The translations under genes and the position numbers were made by a program. 64,000 nucleotides of DNA from positions 620,001 through 684,000 of the forward strand of contig NZ_CP033878.1 in NCBI RefSeq assembly GCF_009690625.1, given 5' to 3'. This DNA comes from Halorhabdus sp. CBA1104. GTDB lineage: Archaea > Halobacteriota > Halobacteria > Halobacteriales > Haloarculaceae. The notes beneath the pieces are model-generated. The model made no database searches, was not told where the DNA came from, and saw nothing but the letters and a program-made list of their open reading frames with translations. Positions within the stretch are counted from its first letter, which is position 1. Every line of letters starts with the position of its first letter. Shown in pieces: positions 38,285 to 45,366 of this stretch.

Positions 38285-38434
38285 GATACGTCGATACGAA
38301 CCTCGTCCGAAGGTGGCAAATACTTTTGGGGTATTGTGGCCCCAAGAGCCCCTCTACCGGCAGGTTTTGTCGCAATAGTGAAAATATAATGAATATTTGT
38401 ATTATTCACTGGCCGCGAGTTGCACATCTCCCGT

Positions 38435-39442
38435 TCACGCTGTCTCGTCGTCGCTGGCAAGCCGATCGACTTCTTGATCGGCTTTCCACTCGCCGAGTTG
38501 CCGTGGATCGACGTGGACGAATGCCTCGTCGACCTGATCGAGAGCTTCGACTGTCTCGACGACGGCCGTTTCGATGTCGTGGGCCTCTCGAAGCGTACGA
38601 TCGCCCTCGACTTCGATGTGGAGGCTGACGTCGATCTCGGGGCCGACGTAGTGGGCAATGACGTCGTGAGCGCCCTCGACGTCCGGGTGTTCGAGCGCTC
38701 GCTGGACGATCTCGGCCCGCAATTCCTCGGGCGGGGCCGCCCCAACGAGATAATTGACGTTATCCCGGACGACCTCGACGCCCGTGTGGACGATACCGAT
38801 TGCGACGATCATCGCCGCCAGCGGGTCAAGCATCGGTGCACCCAACCCGGCACCGACGACCCCGGCGAGTGCAGCACCGGCCGTCCAGACGTCGTTGCGG
38901 TTGTCGAGCGCAGTCGCGACGAGGGCGGGCGATTGCCACTCTCTTCCGACCGCCAGACAGTATCGATAGAGCCCCAGTTTCACCAGCACCGAGACCAGCA
39001 GGACGGCGATGGCCAACGGGCTCTGTACCGGCTCGATCGGTCCGCCCAGCAACGCCGTGCCGGATTGGTAGATGACTACCGCAGCCGCAATGAAGATGCC
39101 AACGGCGACGAACAACGAGACGAACGGCTCGATCCGTTCGTGGCCGTGCGGGTGCTCGAAGTCAGGCGGCCGGGTCGTCAGATACAGCCCCGCCAAAATC
39201 ACCATCGAGTACACGGTGTCTGCCAGGCTGTTGATGGCTTCGGATTCGACTGCCAGACTCCCCGTCTGGAGGGCAACGGCTCCTTTGGCGACAACCAGTG
39301 CCAAGTTCCCGACGAACAGTACCAGCCCCACCCGACGAAGCGTGTGGCGGCGACTCATCGGTTCCCCGTTGCACAGCGCCAGTAATGGACCTTCCTGTTC
39401 GGCGTGTTCACGTGCGTTCCCTACGATGTGGTAGTCACTCAA
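38435..39442 (-). CDS. cation diffusion facilitator transporter
   Basis: A 335-residue CDF-family metal/proton antiporter. Six membrane helices lie between residues 35 and 215. Metal-site signatures are ESEAINSLADTVYS in TM2, DNRNDVWTAG in TM5 and the loop FEHPHGHERIEP. The cytoplasmic C-terminal domain (SLHIEVEGDRTLREAHDIE) has the ferredoxin-like fold. Zinc, iron or manganese are all possible. The ATG overlaps the HIT gene stop by 4 bases, so it is the second gene of that operon. Confidence 0.9.
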   Translation of the reverse strand: MSDYHIVGNAREHAEQEGPLLALCNGEPMSRRHTLRRVGLVLFVGNLALVVAKGAVALQTGSLAVESEAINSLADTVYSMVILAGLYLTTRPPDFEHPHGHERIEPFVSLFVAVGIFIAAAVVIYQSGTALLGGPIEPVQSPLAIAVLLVSVLVKLGLYRYCLAVGREWQSPALVATALDNRNDVWTAGAALAGVVGAGLGAPMLDPLAAMIVAIGIVHTGVEVVRDNVNYLVGAAPPEELRAEIVQRALEHPDVEGAHDVIAHYVGPEIDVSLHIEVEGDRTLREAHDIETAVVETVEALDQVDEAFVHVDPRQLGEWKADQEVDRLASDDETA

Positions 39443-39978
39443 AACTCGACGGCCGTGTCGTCCCCAGCGACGGTGGCCCCATCCTGGGCAGCGAATGCGT
39501 CGTGGAGGCGGTCGTACGTCTCGGCGATGGCCTCGACGATCACCTTCGTCTCCGAAATGACTGCCATGAAATTGTTGTCACCCGCCCAGCGTGGGACCAC
39601 GTGCGTGTGTAGGTGGTCGTCGATCGACCCACCGGCCGCACTCCCGCCGAGATTCAGGCCGACATTGAAACCATCCGGATCGAGACCTGCTTCCATCGCA
39701 GCGATCGTCCGCTGTTTGAGGCGCGCGTGATCGAGCAGTGCCGCGTCGCTCAAGTCACCGTACTCACCCGTATGCGTTCGTGGAATGACCATTGCGTGGC
39801 CGGGATTGTAGGGGTAGTTGTTCAACAGCACGTAAGCGTGTTCGCTCTCGGCGAGGAGGTACTCCTCGCGGTGTGTGTCACGCTCGGGGAGTTCACAGAA
39901 CACACACTCGTCGATGTCCGGATTTTTCTCGTCCCGCTCGACCCACTCGATGCGCCACGGCGCGAACACCTGGTCCAT
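39439..39978 (-). CDS. HIT family nucleotide hydrolase/transferase
   Basis: A 179-residue histidine-triad protein. A zinc site is built from C-x2-C in DECVFCELPERDTHREE. Nucleotide-binding strands are YVLLNNYPYNPGHAMVIPRT. The triad is DDHLHTHVVPRW (H-x-H-x-H). This zinc-plus-HIT plan is that of Ap4A phosphorylase/hydrolase-like members. It is transcribed with a CDF transporter, a pairing of no obvious logic. Confidence 0.9.
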   Translation of the reverse strand: MDQVFAPWRIEWVERDEKNPDIDECVFCELPERDTHREEYLLAESEHAYVLLNNYPYNPGHAMVIPRTHTGEYGDLSDAALLDHARLKQRTIAAMEAGLDPDGFNVGLNLGGSAAGGSIDDHLHTHVVPRWAGDNNFMAVISETKVIVEAIAETYDRLHDAFAAQDGATVAGDDTAVEF

Positions 39979-40035
39979 ACGTGCACACGCCCCCGGGGGA
40001 GTTAATCGGTTCCGCTCTCCCCTCGGCGTGAGTTG

Positions 40036-40047
40036 GCGTATTTATAT
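40036..40047 (-). promoter_or_regulatory. TATA box of the HIT-CDF operon
   Basis: Minus-strand GATATAAATACG, a strong TATA box about 60 bases before the HIT start codon, so a leader of about 35 bases is expected. A long palindrome lies just upstream. Confidence 0.5.
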
Positions 40048-40052
40048 CTATC

Positions 40053-40076
40053 GGCCGTTTGCCGGGGGAAACGGCC
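40053..40076. promoter_or_regulatory. 8-base-arm palindrome upstream of the HIT-CDF promoter
   Basis: GGCCGTTT and AAACGGCC flank the loop gccggggg, a perfect inverted repeat just upstream of the TATA box of the HIT-CDF operon. It may be an activator or repressor site, or a terminator-like hairpin for readthrough. Confidence 0.35.
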
Positions 40077-40215
40077 ATTTTCACGTTCGAAACGCCAGCG
40101 GTGAACTGTCTCGATCGGATTCTTCAGTTTTACTGGAGTTTGCCTTCTGTCCTGCGATGAACGGTCCGAACGGACTACCGTTGTTATCTCTTGCTCTCCC
40201 CTCTCGAGAGGTGAG

Positions 40216-40416
40216 ATGGCCAGCACAGATCACGCGACCGATTCCATGATGGAGTACTGCCCGAGTTGTGGGACCGACCAGCCACACGCGGTGTCACTGA
40301 CGCTCGTGACCGAGAGCGACGACCGGACGAACGCCGCCTTCTCACGTGAGCCGTATCGCGTGAGGCAGTGTCGGGTCTGTGGCCGAGAAACACGACGGCG
40401 CATGAACGACGCCTGA
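40216..40416 (+). CDS. small zinc-ribbon protein (DUF7835-like)
   Basis: A 66-residue protein with two CxxC knuckles, MMEYCPSCGTDQPHAVSLTL and YRVRQCRVCGRETRRRMND, separated by about 35 residues of probable beta hairpin. This is the plan of haloarchaeal putative zinc beta-ribbon proteins (a family I recall as DUF7835). It may bind nucleic acid or protein; no context clue. Confidence 0.65.
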   Translation: MASTDHATDSMMEYCPSCGTDQPHAVSLTLVTESDDRTNAAFSREPYRVRQCRVCGRETRRRMNDA

Positions 40417-40596
40417 GGCTATCCCTGACGGCCCCAACGCGGCTCACTGGTACCGAACCGCGCTTGTCTACCAGTCACTCTCGTTCCACTGTATCCGAGC
40501 ACTTTTCGCAATCTTTCCCCGCTGTGCAGTCCACGCTGCCTGGTGCCAACCGCTCACGCCTACTGCTGTACGCAATCCCTTTTCGATACCCAGCGA

Positions 40597-41183
40597 CTAC
40601 TGCGTCTCGTCGCTCAGATCGTCGCTCGGAAAGACTCGATACGTCCGGCCCTGCCGCTCCCGAAACAATAGTCCACGCTCTTCGAGTGCGCTCACTGTTT
40701 GACTGACTTTACTCTTCGAGAAATCAGACCGGTCGCGAAGTTCGATCTGTGTGATTCCGGGCGAGTCAACGACGGGTTCGAGCACGCGGCGTTCGTCGTC
40801 CGGCAACAGATCGAGCACGCGCGCTTGTGGATCTGATTCTGGCGTGGGTGTCCCCCACCTGTCGACTCGTCGTCCTGCGCGGGAGCCGTCTCGGACGATG
40901 CTGCATCTGGCATTGGTGTTTGAGGGGGATCGGCCTCGTCCGTGAGGTCTGTTCGAACCAGCAGATAGAGGCCACCGATGATGCCGACGACCAGTAGCGT
41001 CCCGAGGACGTACCACAACGGATCGGGGCCGTGCATCGTCTCCATTGTCCCGTCCATCATCGAGCCCATCGACTCCTCGAGGCTGCGACGCTGTTGATAG
41101 GCCTGCCAGCTGACTGCACCGCCAACGATACTGACGAATCCAACGAGCACGACGACCACGGTATCTGCACGCCGCCGATTCAT
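40597..41183 (-). CDS. membrane-tethered winged-helix regulator, one-base frameshift
   Basis: The minus strand encodes MNRRRADTVVVVLVGFVSIV (TM1), a short outer loop rich in Met (SLEESMGSMMDGTMETMHG), TM2 (WYVLGTLLVVGIIGGLYLLV) and a linker. The frame then breaks at a C5 tract (40852-40856). In the next frame a winged helix follows: VLDLLPDDERRVLEPVVDSP, ITQIELRDRSDFSKSKVSQT and LEERGLLFRERQGRTYRVF. One extra C restores a 195-residue protein; the total span is one base short of a multiple of three. The two membrane helices with a Met-rich loop suggest a metal-sensing one-component regulator. Divergent from the Met/His-rich protein run. Confidence 0.7.
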
Positions 41184-41415
41184 GTGGTTCCCTCCAGTTG
41201 CCCGGGATTGCGGCTCATGGTTGTTGTTGAGCGCCAGGCAGGGTGTCGATTACGGTTTGTCTCCCCGAAGGACTCGAATTCGGCAGCGATGAACACTCTC
41301 TCTTTTGAGAAACGATTAGCGAGCGGTATACACAGTCTCGAACGATCTCAGTCGCGGATTCACACCCAGAATGATAACCCCTGGGCTGTCCTCAGGGTTC
41401 TTGAGGAGAAACACA

Positions 41416-41730
41416 TTGACCAACGTCAAACTCAGCCGCTGGCTGCTCGTGGCGATCGCGATCGTCGGACTCGCAGTTGCGCTCCCGATGGTCAGCGCAC
41501 ACGGGAACGAAACGACCGCTGGCGACGCAGCGCCACCCAACGAAACTGCAGATGAGTGGGGTCCCTGGATGGATGACCACATGACCCAGCACATGGGGGC
41601 GGGCGCAGCCGAATGGATGGAGTCCCAAATGGACGGGACCGTCGACGAGATGGCCGAGGCCGACCATGATCGCGGGCCGGTCGAGCACGACCACTCCGCT
41701 GTCGGCATGGGCGGGCAAAGTCACTGCTGA
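41416..41730 (+). CDS. secreted Met/His-rich small protein
   Basis: A 104-residue protein starting at TTG 41416 behind a good Shine-Dalgarno sequence (GAGGAG, 41403-41408); an in-frame ATG at 41371 is an alternative. The signal peptide is KLSRWLLVAIAIVGLAVALP then VSAHG. The mature part has a dense run of metal-liking residues, WMDDHMTQHMGAGAAEWMES and HDRGPVEHDHSAVGMGGQSH, ending in Cys. Methionine/histidine clusters of this kind bind copper(I) or silver in CopC/CusF/PcoE-type proteins. No homologue was recognised by family. Confidence 0.65.
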   Translation: MTNVKLSRWLLVAIAIVGLAVALPMVSAHGNETTAGDAAPPNETADEWGPWMDDHMTQHMGAGAAEWMESQMDGTVDEMAEADHDRGPVEHDHSAVGMGGQSHC

Positions 41731-41803
41731 CGGCCCTGCCCTTTCGATGACAACGCCACACGCCCGTTCCGGGCTCGAAAACACATACGCACACAATCTA
41801 CCA

Positions 41804-41947
41804 ATGTCACAGACCGGTATCACAACGATCGGTGTACAGTTCGACAACGGTGTCGCTGCAGTCACGATGGGACTCCAGAACGAACGGTTCGAGCACGCCA
41901 TCGCGACGATTGCAGACGAGTTTGGAGCGACCTCGGAGGGTGAGTGA
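41804..41947 (+). CDS. 47-residue protein of unknown function
   Basis: A short frame MSQTGITTIGVQFDNGVAAV then TMGLQNERFEHAIATIADEF and an acidic end. The pattern is a beta hairpin followed by a helix. Its stop overlaps the GTG alternative start of the next gene, so the two are likely co-transcribed. Sequence composition is coding-like. No family recognised. Confidence 0.45.
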   Translation: MSQTGITTIGVQFDNGVAAVTMGLQNERFEHAIATIADEFGATSEGE

Positions 41948-41949
41948 CG

Positions 41950-42303
41950 ATGCCTTCGTCGGATCGACTCGACGCCACGACCGTCGCCCTCTTGATTCTG
42001 GGCGCACTCGTCGTCGTCCCCACGCTCACGATGGGGGGCGGATTCGGTGGGATGGCGGGTCACGGCGGAATGATGGACGGGTACGCCTCGACCGGCGGGT
42101 GGTGGGCGCTCGTTGGGATGTTTGTTCGGCTTGCCGTCCTCCTCGCGGTGCTCGGTGGTGGGTATGTCTTCTTCCACCGGATGACGGAATCACAGGCCTC
42201 TCGGAATCCTCCGATGGAGGAGTTGCGTATGGCGTATGCCCGCGGGGAGATCTCCGAGGACGCATTCGAGGAGCGTCGGACCAAGCTAGAACGTTCGGAG
42301 TGA
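41950..42303 (+). CDS. SHOCT-domain membrane protein
   Basis: A 117-residue protein. TM1 (VALLILGALVVVPTLTMG), an outer loop rich in Gly, Met and His (GGFGGMAGHGGMMDGYAST), TM2 (ALVGMFVRLAVLLAVLGGGY), and a C-terminal SHOCT motif (PPMEELRMAYARGEISEDAF). SHOCT stretches are short helical modules found in many bacterial and archaeal membrane proteins. GTG 41944 is an alternative start. The loop resembles the Met-rich segments of its neighbours. Confidence 0.7.
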   Translation: MPSSDRLDATTVALLILGALVVVPTLTMGGGFGGMAGHGGMMDGYASTGGWWALVGMFVRLAVLLAVLGGGYVFFHRMTESQASRNPPMEELRMAYARGEISEDAFEERRTKLERSE

Positions 42304-42424
42304 TCACCGCTTTCACCAACGCTGATGGTTCCCTACCGACTCCTTTCGAATCCGAAATCTGGCACCCTCTCAGCCGTTGGTTGGTAATGGAAGTGTACAA
42401 AAACCACAAGACCGTATTAGACAT

Positions 42425-42664
42425 ATGACCGAAGACACTCTTTCCACCCAGGAGACGTGCGGACCGTGCACAACGCACCGGGAGAGACACGAAGGCATCG
42501 AGGACGAATATCCCGCCGTCGAATTCCGGCCGGGCGACAGCCGGATGGATCTTGTGGCGCTTATCGCGAACGCAGCCCAGCAATCGATAGAACCCTTGAA
42601 TCAACTTCGTAGCATCGTCCGCGGAGCACAGAACCGCATTCACTCGACTCATGAGCTACAGTAG
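42425..42664 (+). CDS. 79-residue CxxC protein of unknown function
   Basis: Sequence MTEDTLSTQETCGPCTTHRE has a single C-x2-C, followed by a polar stretch and a helix LVALIANAAQQSIEPLNQLR. The end overlaps the cupredoxin-SHOCT gene by 14 bases. A thioredoxin-like or copper-binding role would fit the pair of cysteines but cannot be supported. No family recognised. Confidence 0.5.
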   Translation: MTEDTLSTQETCGPCTTHRERHEGIEDEYPAVEFRPGDSRMDLVALIANAAQQSIEPLNQLRSIVRGAQNRIHSTHELQ

Positions 42665-43403
42665 ACGCCAGTTTCTAGGAGCGCTGGGGGCCGGGACGGT
42701 CGGGGCTGGGGGATTCACCCAGTCAGTTGCTGCCCAGGAGACGCCCGTCGTCACGATGGGGAACAACTACTTCGATCCGATCGGCCTCCACGTCGAACCG
42801 GGGACGACTGTCCGCTTCGAACTGGCGGCCGGTGCCCATTCCGCTACGGCCTACGAAAGCCGGATCCCATCCGAAGCCAACACGTTCGATAGCGGAGTCA
42901 TCTCCGCCGGCGGGTTCGAGTACACGTTCGAACAACCGGGCACGTACGACTACTACTGCATCCCGCACACGTCGGCCGGGATGGTCGGTCGTATCGTCGT
43001 TGCCAGCCCTGGCGGCCCGGCCGAATCGAGTCCGATTCCGGACGGTGACGTGCCCGAAAGCAACGATATCGTCGAACAAGGTACCATCGTGCATGGTTCA
43101 ACCACTGGTAGTGACCGAGGCAGCGATGGCGGCATGATGGGGCCTGGGATGGGGTCTGGCCCTGGCATGATGAACGGTCGAAACGGTGGATGGGGTAGCG
43201 GAGTGCCATTCATCGGCGGGGCACTCGGGATGGCGGGACTGGTTGGCGGTGCCCTCTATTGGGCACTGGGTCGAGGCGACAGGCCGCCCGAGCGTGACGA
43301 TTCCGCGATGGAAGCCCTCCAACGCCGGTACGCACGAGGTGAAATCGACGACGCGGAGTTCCAGCGACGCCGTGAACAACTACTGACGAACCACGAGGAT
43401 TGA
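42651..43403 (+). CDS. Tat-exported blue-copper protein with membrane anchor and SHOCT tail
   Basis: A 250-residue protein. Tat signal SYSRRQFLGALGAGTVGAGG. Residues 32-115 form a plastocyanin/halocyanin-type domain with type 1 copper ligands: His in AAGAHSATAYES, then Cys, His and Met in YDYYCIPHTSAGMVG. A Gly/Met-rich linker (GGMMGPGMGSGPGMMNG) is followed by a TM helix (VPFIGGALGMAGLVGGALYW) and a SHOCT motif (AMEALQRRYARGEIDDAEF). Copper domains fused to SHOCT are unusual. The outer domain probably carries electrons or holds copper; the inner SHOCT segment could contact partners. Confidence 0.8.
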   Translation: MSYSRRQFLGALGAGTVGAGGFTQSVAAQETPVVTMGNNYFDPIGLHVEPGTTVRFELAAGAHSATAYESRIPSEANTFDSGVISAGGFEYTFEQPGTYDYYCIPHTSAGMVGRIVVASPGGPAESSPIPDGDVPESNDIVEQGTIVHGSTTGSDRGSDGGMMGPGMGSGPGMMNGRNGGWGSGVPFIGGALGMAGLVGGALYWALGRGDRPPERDDSAMEALQRRYARGEIDDAEFQRRREQLLTNHED

Positions 43404-43494
43404 AACCCGCCGTCCCCTTTTCCGTGTAGCTGTTTTTTACGCTCGTTTATGTGTGAGGAAGCAACCAGCCACAGAAGTATAGACTTCGATACAG

Positions 43495-43568
43495 AGCCAG
43501 GGGTGGGATTTGAACCCACGAATTCTCGATTACAAGTCGAGTGCTTGCACCGCCCAAGCTCCCCTGGC
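43495..43568 (-). tRNA. tRNA-Thr (anticodon TGT)
   Basis: The minus strand folds into a complete cloverleaf. The acceptor GCCAGGG pairs with CCCTGGC, the discriminator is T, the D arm is GCTT/AAGC, and the anticodon stem CTCGA/TCGAG encloses loop CTTGTAA (anticodon TGT, codon ACA). The T stem GTGGG/CCCAC is perfect. There is no intron and no encoded CCA. Confidence 0.95.
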
Positions 43569-43579
43569 GCAGTCGGTGC

Positions 43580-44041
43580 TTATTCGTCCCCCTTTGAGTG
43601 GCTATCGTTTTCGATCGACTTTTCGACGCTCATCCGGTGGGGGTCGTACCCGCGGTCGCGATAGAACGACCGGGCGTCGTCGTTGGCCGCGAGCACGTCG
43701 AGTGTGATGACGTCGACTTCTGCGTCCCGTAGTGCCGTTTCTGCGGCGTCGAGCAAAACCGTGCCGATTCCCTCCCGCCGGCGATCGGGGACGACATAGA
43801 GGTTCTCGACGAGTCCTCGTGACACTGATCGACTGAGCGAGCCTGACTCGACCGTGAACATGACGAACCCGAGCAATCGATCACTCTCGCGGGCAACCCT
43901 GAGACGATCGCTGACGATGTGGCGACTGATCGCCGAACGAATCTGTCCGCGGTTGGCCTCGGCTTCGAGATGCGAGCCGTACGCACGCTGATCGGCTGCG
44001 AGGGATACCCACATGTCCGCGAGTTCGTCGGCAGCGTCCAT
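43580..44041 (-). CDS. GNAT-family N-acetyltransferase
   Basis: A 153-residue protein. The acetyl-CoA loop is VVPDRRREGIGTVLLDAAET (R-R-E-G-I-G), preceded by LGFVMFTVESG and followed by VDVITLDVLAANDDARSFYR and a Y-R-D-R-G end, the classic GNAT order. The ATG at 44041 is preferred to one seven codons upstream, as it begins the first helix. Substrate unknown; the position next to tRNA-Thr carries no functional hint. Confidence 0.82.
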   Translation of the reverse strand: MDAADELADMWVSLAADQRAYGSHLEAEANRGQIRSAISRHIVSDRLRVARESDRLLGFVMFTVESGSLSRSVSRGLVENLYVVPDRRREGIGTVLLDAAETALRDAEVDVITLDVLAANDDARSFYRDRGYDPHRMSVEKSIENDSHSKGDE

Positions 44042-44103
44042 CGTGGGTGATTCGACGAACACGACCCGTGATTGGGGCCACGCCAGTAAGGGGATTGTGC
44101 TCG

Positions 44104-44655
44104 TTAGATATCCCGACAGTCACTACAGAGCAACTGCCCGTTAAACGAGGCGAGGTCGCTGGTGAGTGCGCCACACCGCTCACAGATCCCCTGGTTTGAG
44201 TACCGTTCGTCGGTATCCGGGTTCTGCTCAGTCCGTGCCGGTTCGACGGTCTCGGCCCGTTGGTCGTCCGGATCGCGACCCAGCGCGGTAGCTCTGACGA
44301 GATCGCCCTCGGTCACAACACCGATGACGCCGTCGCGGTCGTCGGTGACGACCAGCAACGATTCGTCGATCGAGACGAGTCGATCCGCCGCGACTGCGAT
44401 CGACTGGTCGGCCCCGACACGTTCGACCTCTGGAACCATCGCCTCGTCGACTGTCTCGCCGTCGTCACCTTCCAAGACGTGATCGAGCACTCCACCGACT
44501 TCCAGTATCCCGACGGGTTCGTTGCCTCGCAATACAACTCCCCCGCTGACACCTTCCTCTCGGAGGAGTTGCCCTGCATCGAGGACGGTATCGGATTCGC
44601 TGACACCGACGTAATCCCGGGTCATTACTTCTCTGATCGTGCTCCCGGCGCTCAT
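44104..44655 (-). CDS. CBS-pair protein with C-terminal zinc ribbon
   Basis: A 183-residue protein. Two CBS domains at about 8-60 (IREVMTRDYVGVSESDTVL; GVVLRGNEPVGILEVGGVL) and 70-122 (VDEAMVPEVERVGADQSIA; LLVVTDDRDGVIGVVTEGDL). A two-CxxC ribbon follows (GICERCGALTSDLASFNGQL, then LCSDC). CBS pairs bind adenine nucleotides, and the ribbon may contact a protein or nucleic acid. The family is common in haloarchaea without known targets. Confidence 0.82.
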   Translation of the reverse strand: MSAGSTIREVMTRDYVGVSESDTVLDAGQLLREEGVSGGVVLRGNEPVGILEVGGVLDHVLEGDDGETVDEAMVPEVERVGADQSIAVAADRLVSIDESLLVVTDDRDGVIGVVTEGDLVRATALGRDPDDQRAETVEPARTEQNPDTDERYSNQGICERCGALTSDLASFNGQLLCSDCRDI

Positions 44656-44661
44656 ACCCAT

Positions 44662-44903
44662 CTGTTGGCCGCGTTCGTTCTAAAAGATACCTCCACCACG
44701 CTTATGCCTGCCGCCGTGTTATGTTCACAATTACCATAATACCACCACATTTGCGACGGTGGCGACGTGACTGCTCTTTGGCTATCTTTTGTGCGCAGTC
44801 GCGCTCGGAGCACAAGTCTCGTTCCGGCCTGCACAACCGATCGGAGCTGTACAGCGATCCGGTAGATACCGGCAGCTGGTACTTGCGGTCCCGTCGATCG
44901 TGG
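44662..44903. other. intergenic region without a supported gene
   Basis: About 240 bases upstream of the CBS gene. It holds AT-rich promoter-like DNA near 44720-44750 (TTACCATAATACC). A hydrophobic stretch in one plus frame lacks a start codon and is not called. Confidence 0.35.
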
Positions 44904-45200
44904 TCACGCCGATTCGCGTTCTAGGGGCCAGTAGCCCGCTCCCCGCATCGCGTCGCCAACCGCGGTGTGAAATTCCGGGAACGTCTCGAAGGTAGTCGCC
45001 TCGACGTGTGCAAAGATGTCCGCGACGCTGATGACAGTCTCGTCATCGAGACGAACCGGATGGTCGCCGTACTCATCCTCGAAGGACGCGGCTTCGACTG
45101 GGAAGTCCTCGGCGTCGAGTTTCTTTGCGAGGATCGCCTGCCCGTACTTGCGACGTCCCTCACTCCCTTTTTCGCCGTCGGGATCGTGGGGCCAGTCCAT
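44904..45200 (-). CDS. DUF5785-like protein
   Basis: A 98-residue protein: MDWPHDPDGEKGSEGRRKYG at the start, DFPVEAASFEDEYGDHPVRL and FAHVEATTFETFPEFHTAVG later. The start and length match my memory of the haloarchaeal family DUF5785, which has no assigned function. The divergent neighbour is a large disordered-arm protein. Confidence in the gene is high, in the label moderate. Confidence 0.72.
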   Translation of the reverse strand: MDWPHDPDGEKGSEGRRKYGQAILAKKLDAEDFPVEAASFEDEYGDHPVRLDDETVISVADIFAHVEATTFETFPEFHTAVGDAMRGAGYWPLERESA

Positions 45201-45366
45201 ACACAGAGTGGGACGGTCGCCGGCAAAAAGCTATCCCAGCCAGCAGGGTCGGCTGGTTGCGGACAATTTCTAGCGCACAACAAGAATTAAATGGGAGTTG
45301 TGCTACGATCCAACTAGTTGCTCGAAGCGGTTTCCCGGCACTCCGGGGTCGCTTCGAGGTGATAGC

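Noticed and set aside
41377-41400. Imperfect palindrome AACCC...GGGTT before the Met/His-rich gene as an operator
   Set aside because: Only the outer five bases pair well, and it is inside a possible coding extension, so it was not listed as a site.
44721-44924. Possible small hydrophobic protein between the CBS and DUF5785-like genes
   Set aside because: The hydrophobic stretch has no start codon in its own frame and is preceded by an in-frame stop.
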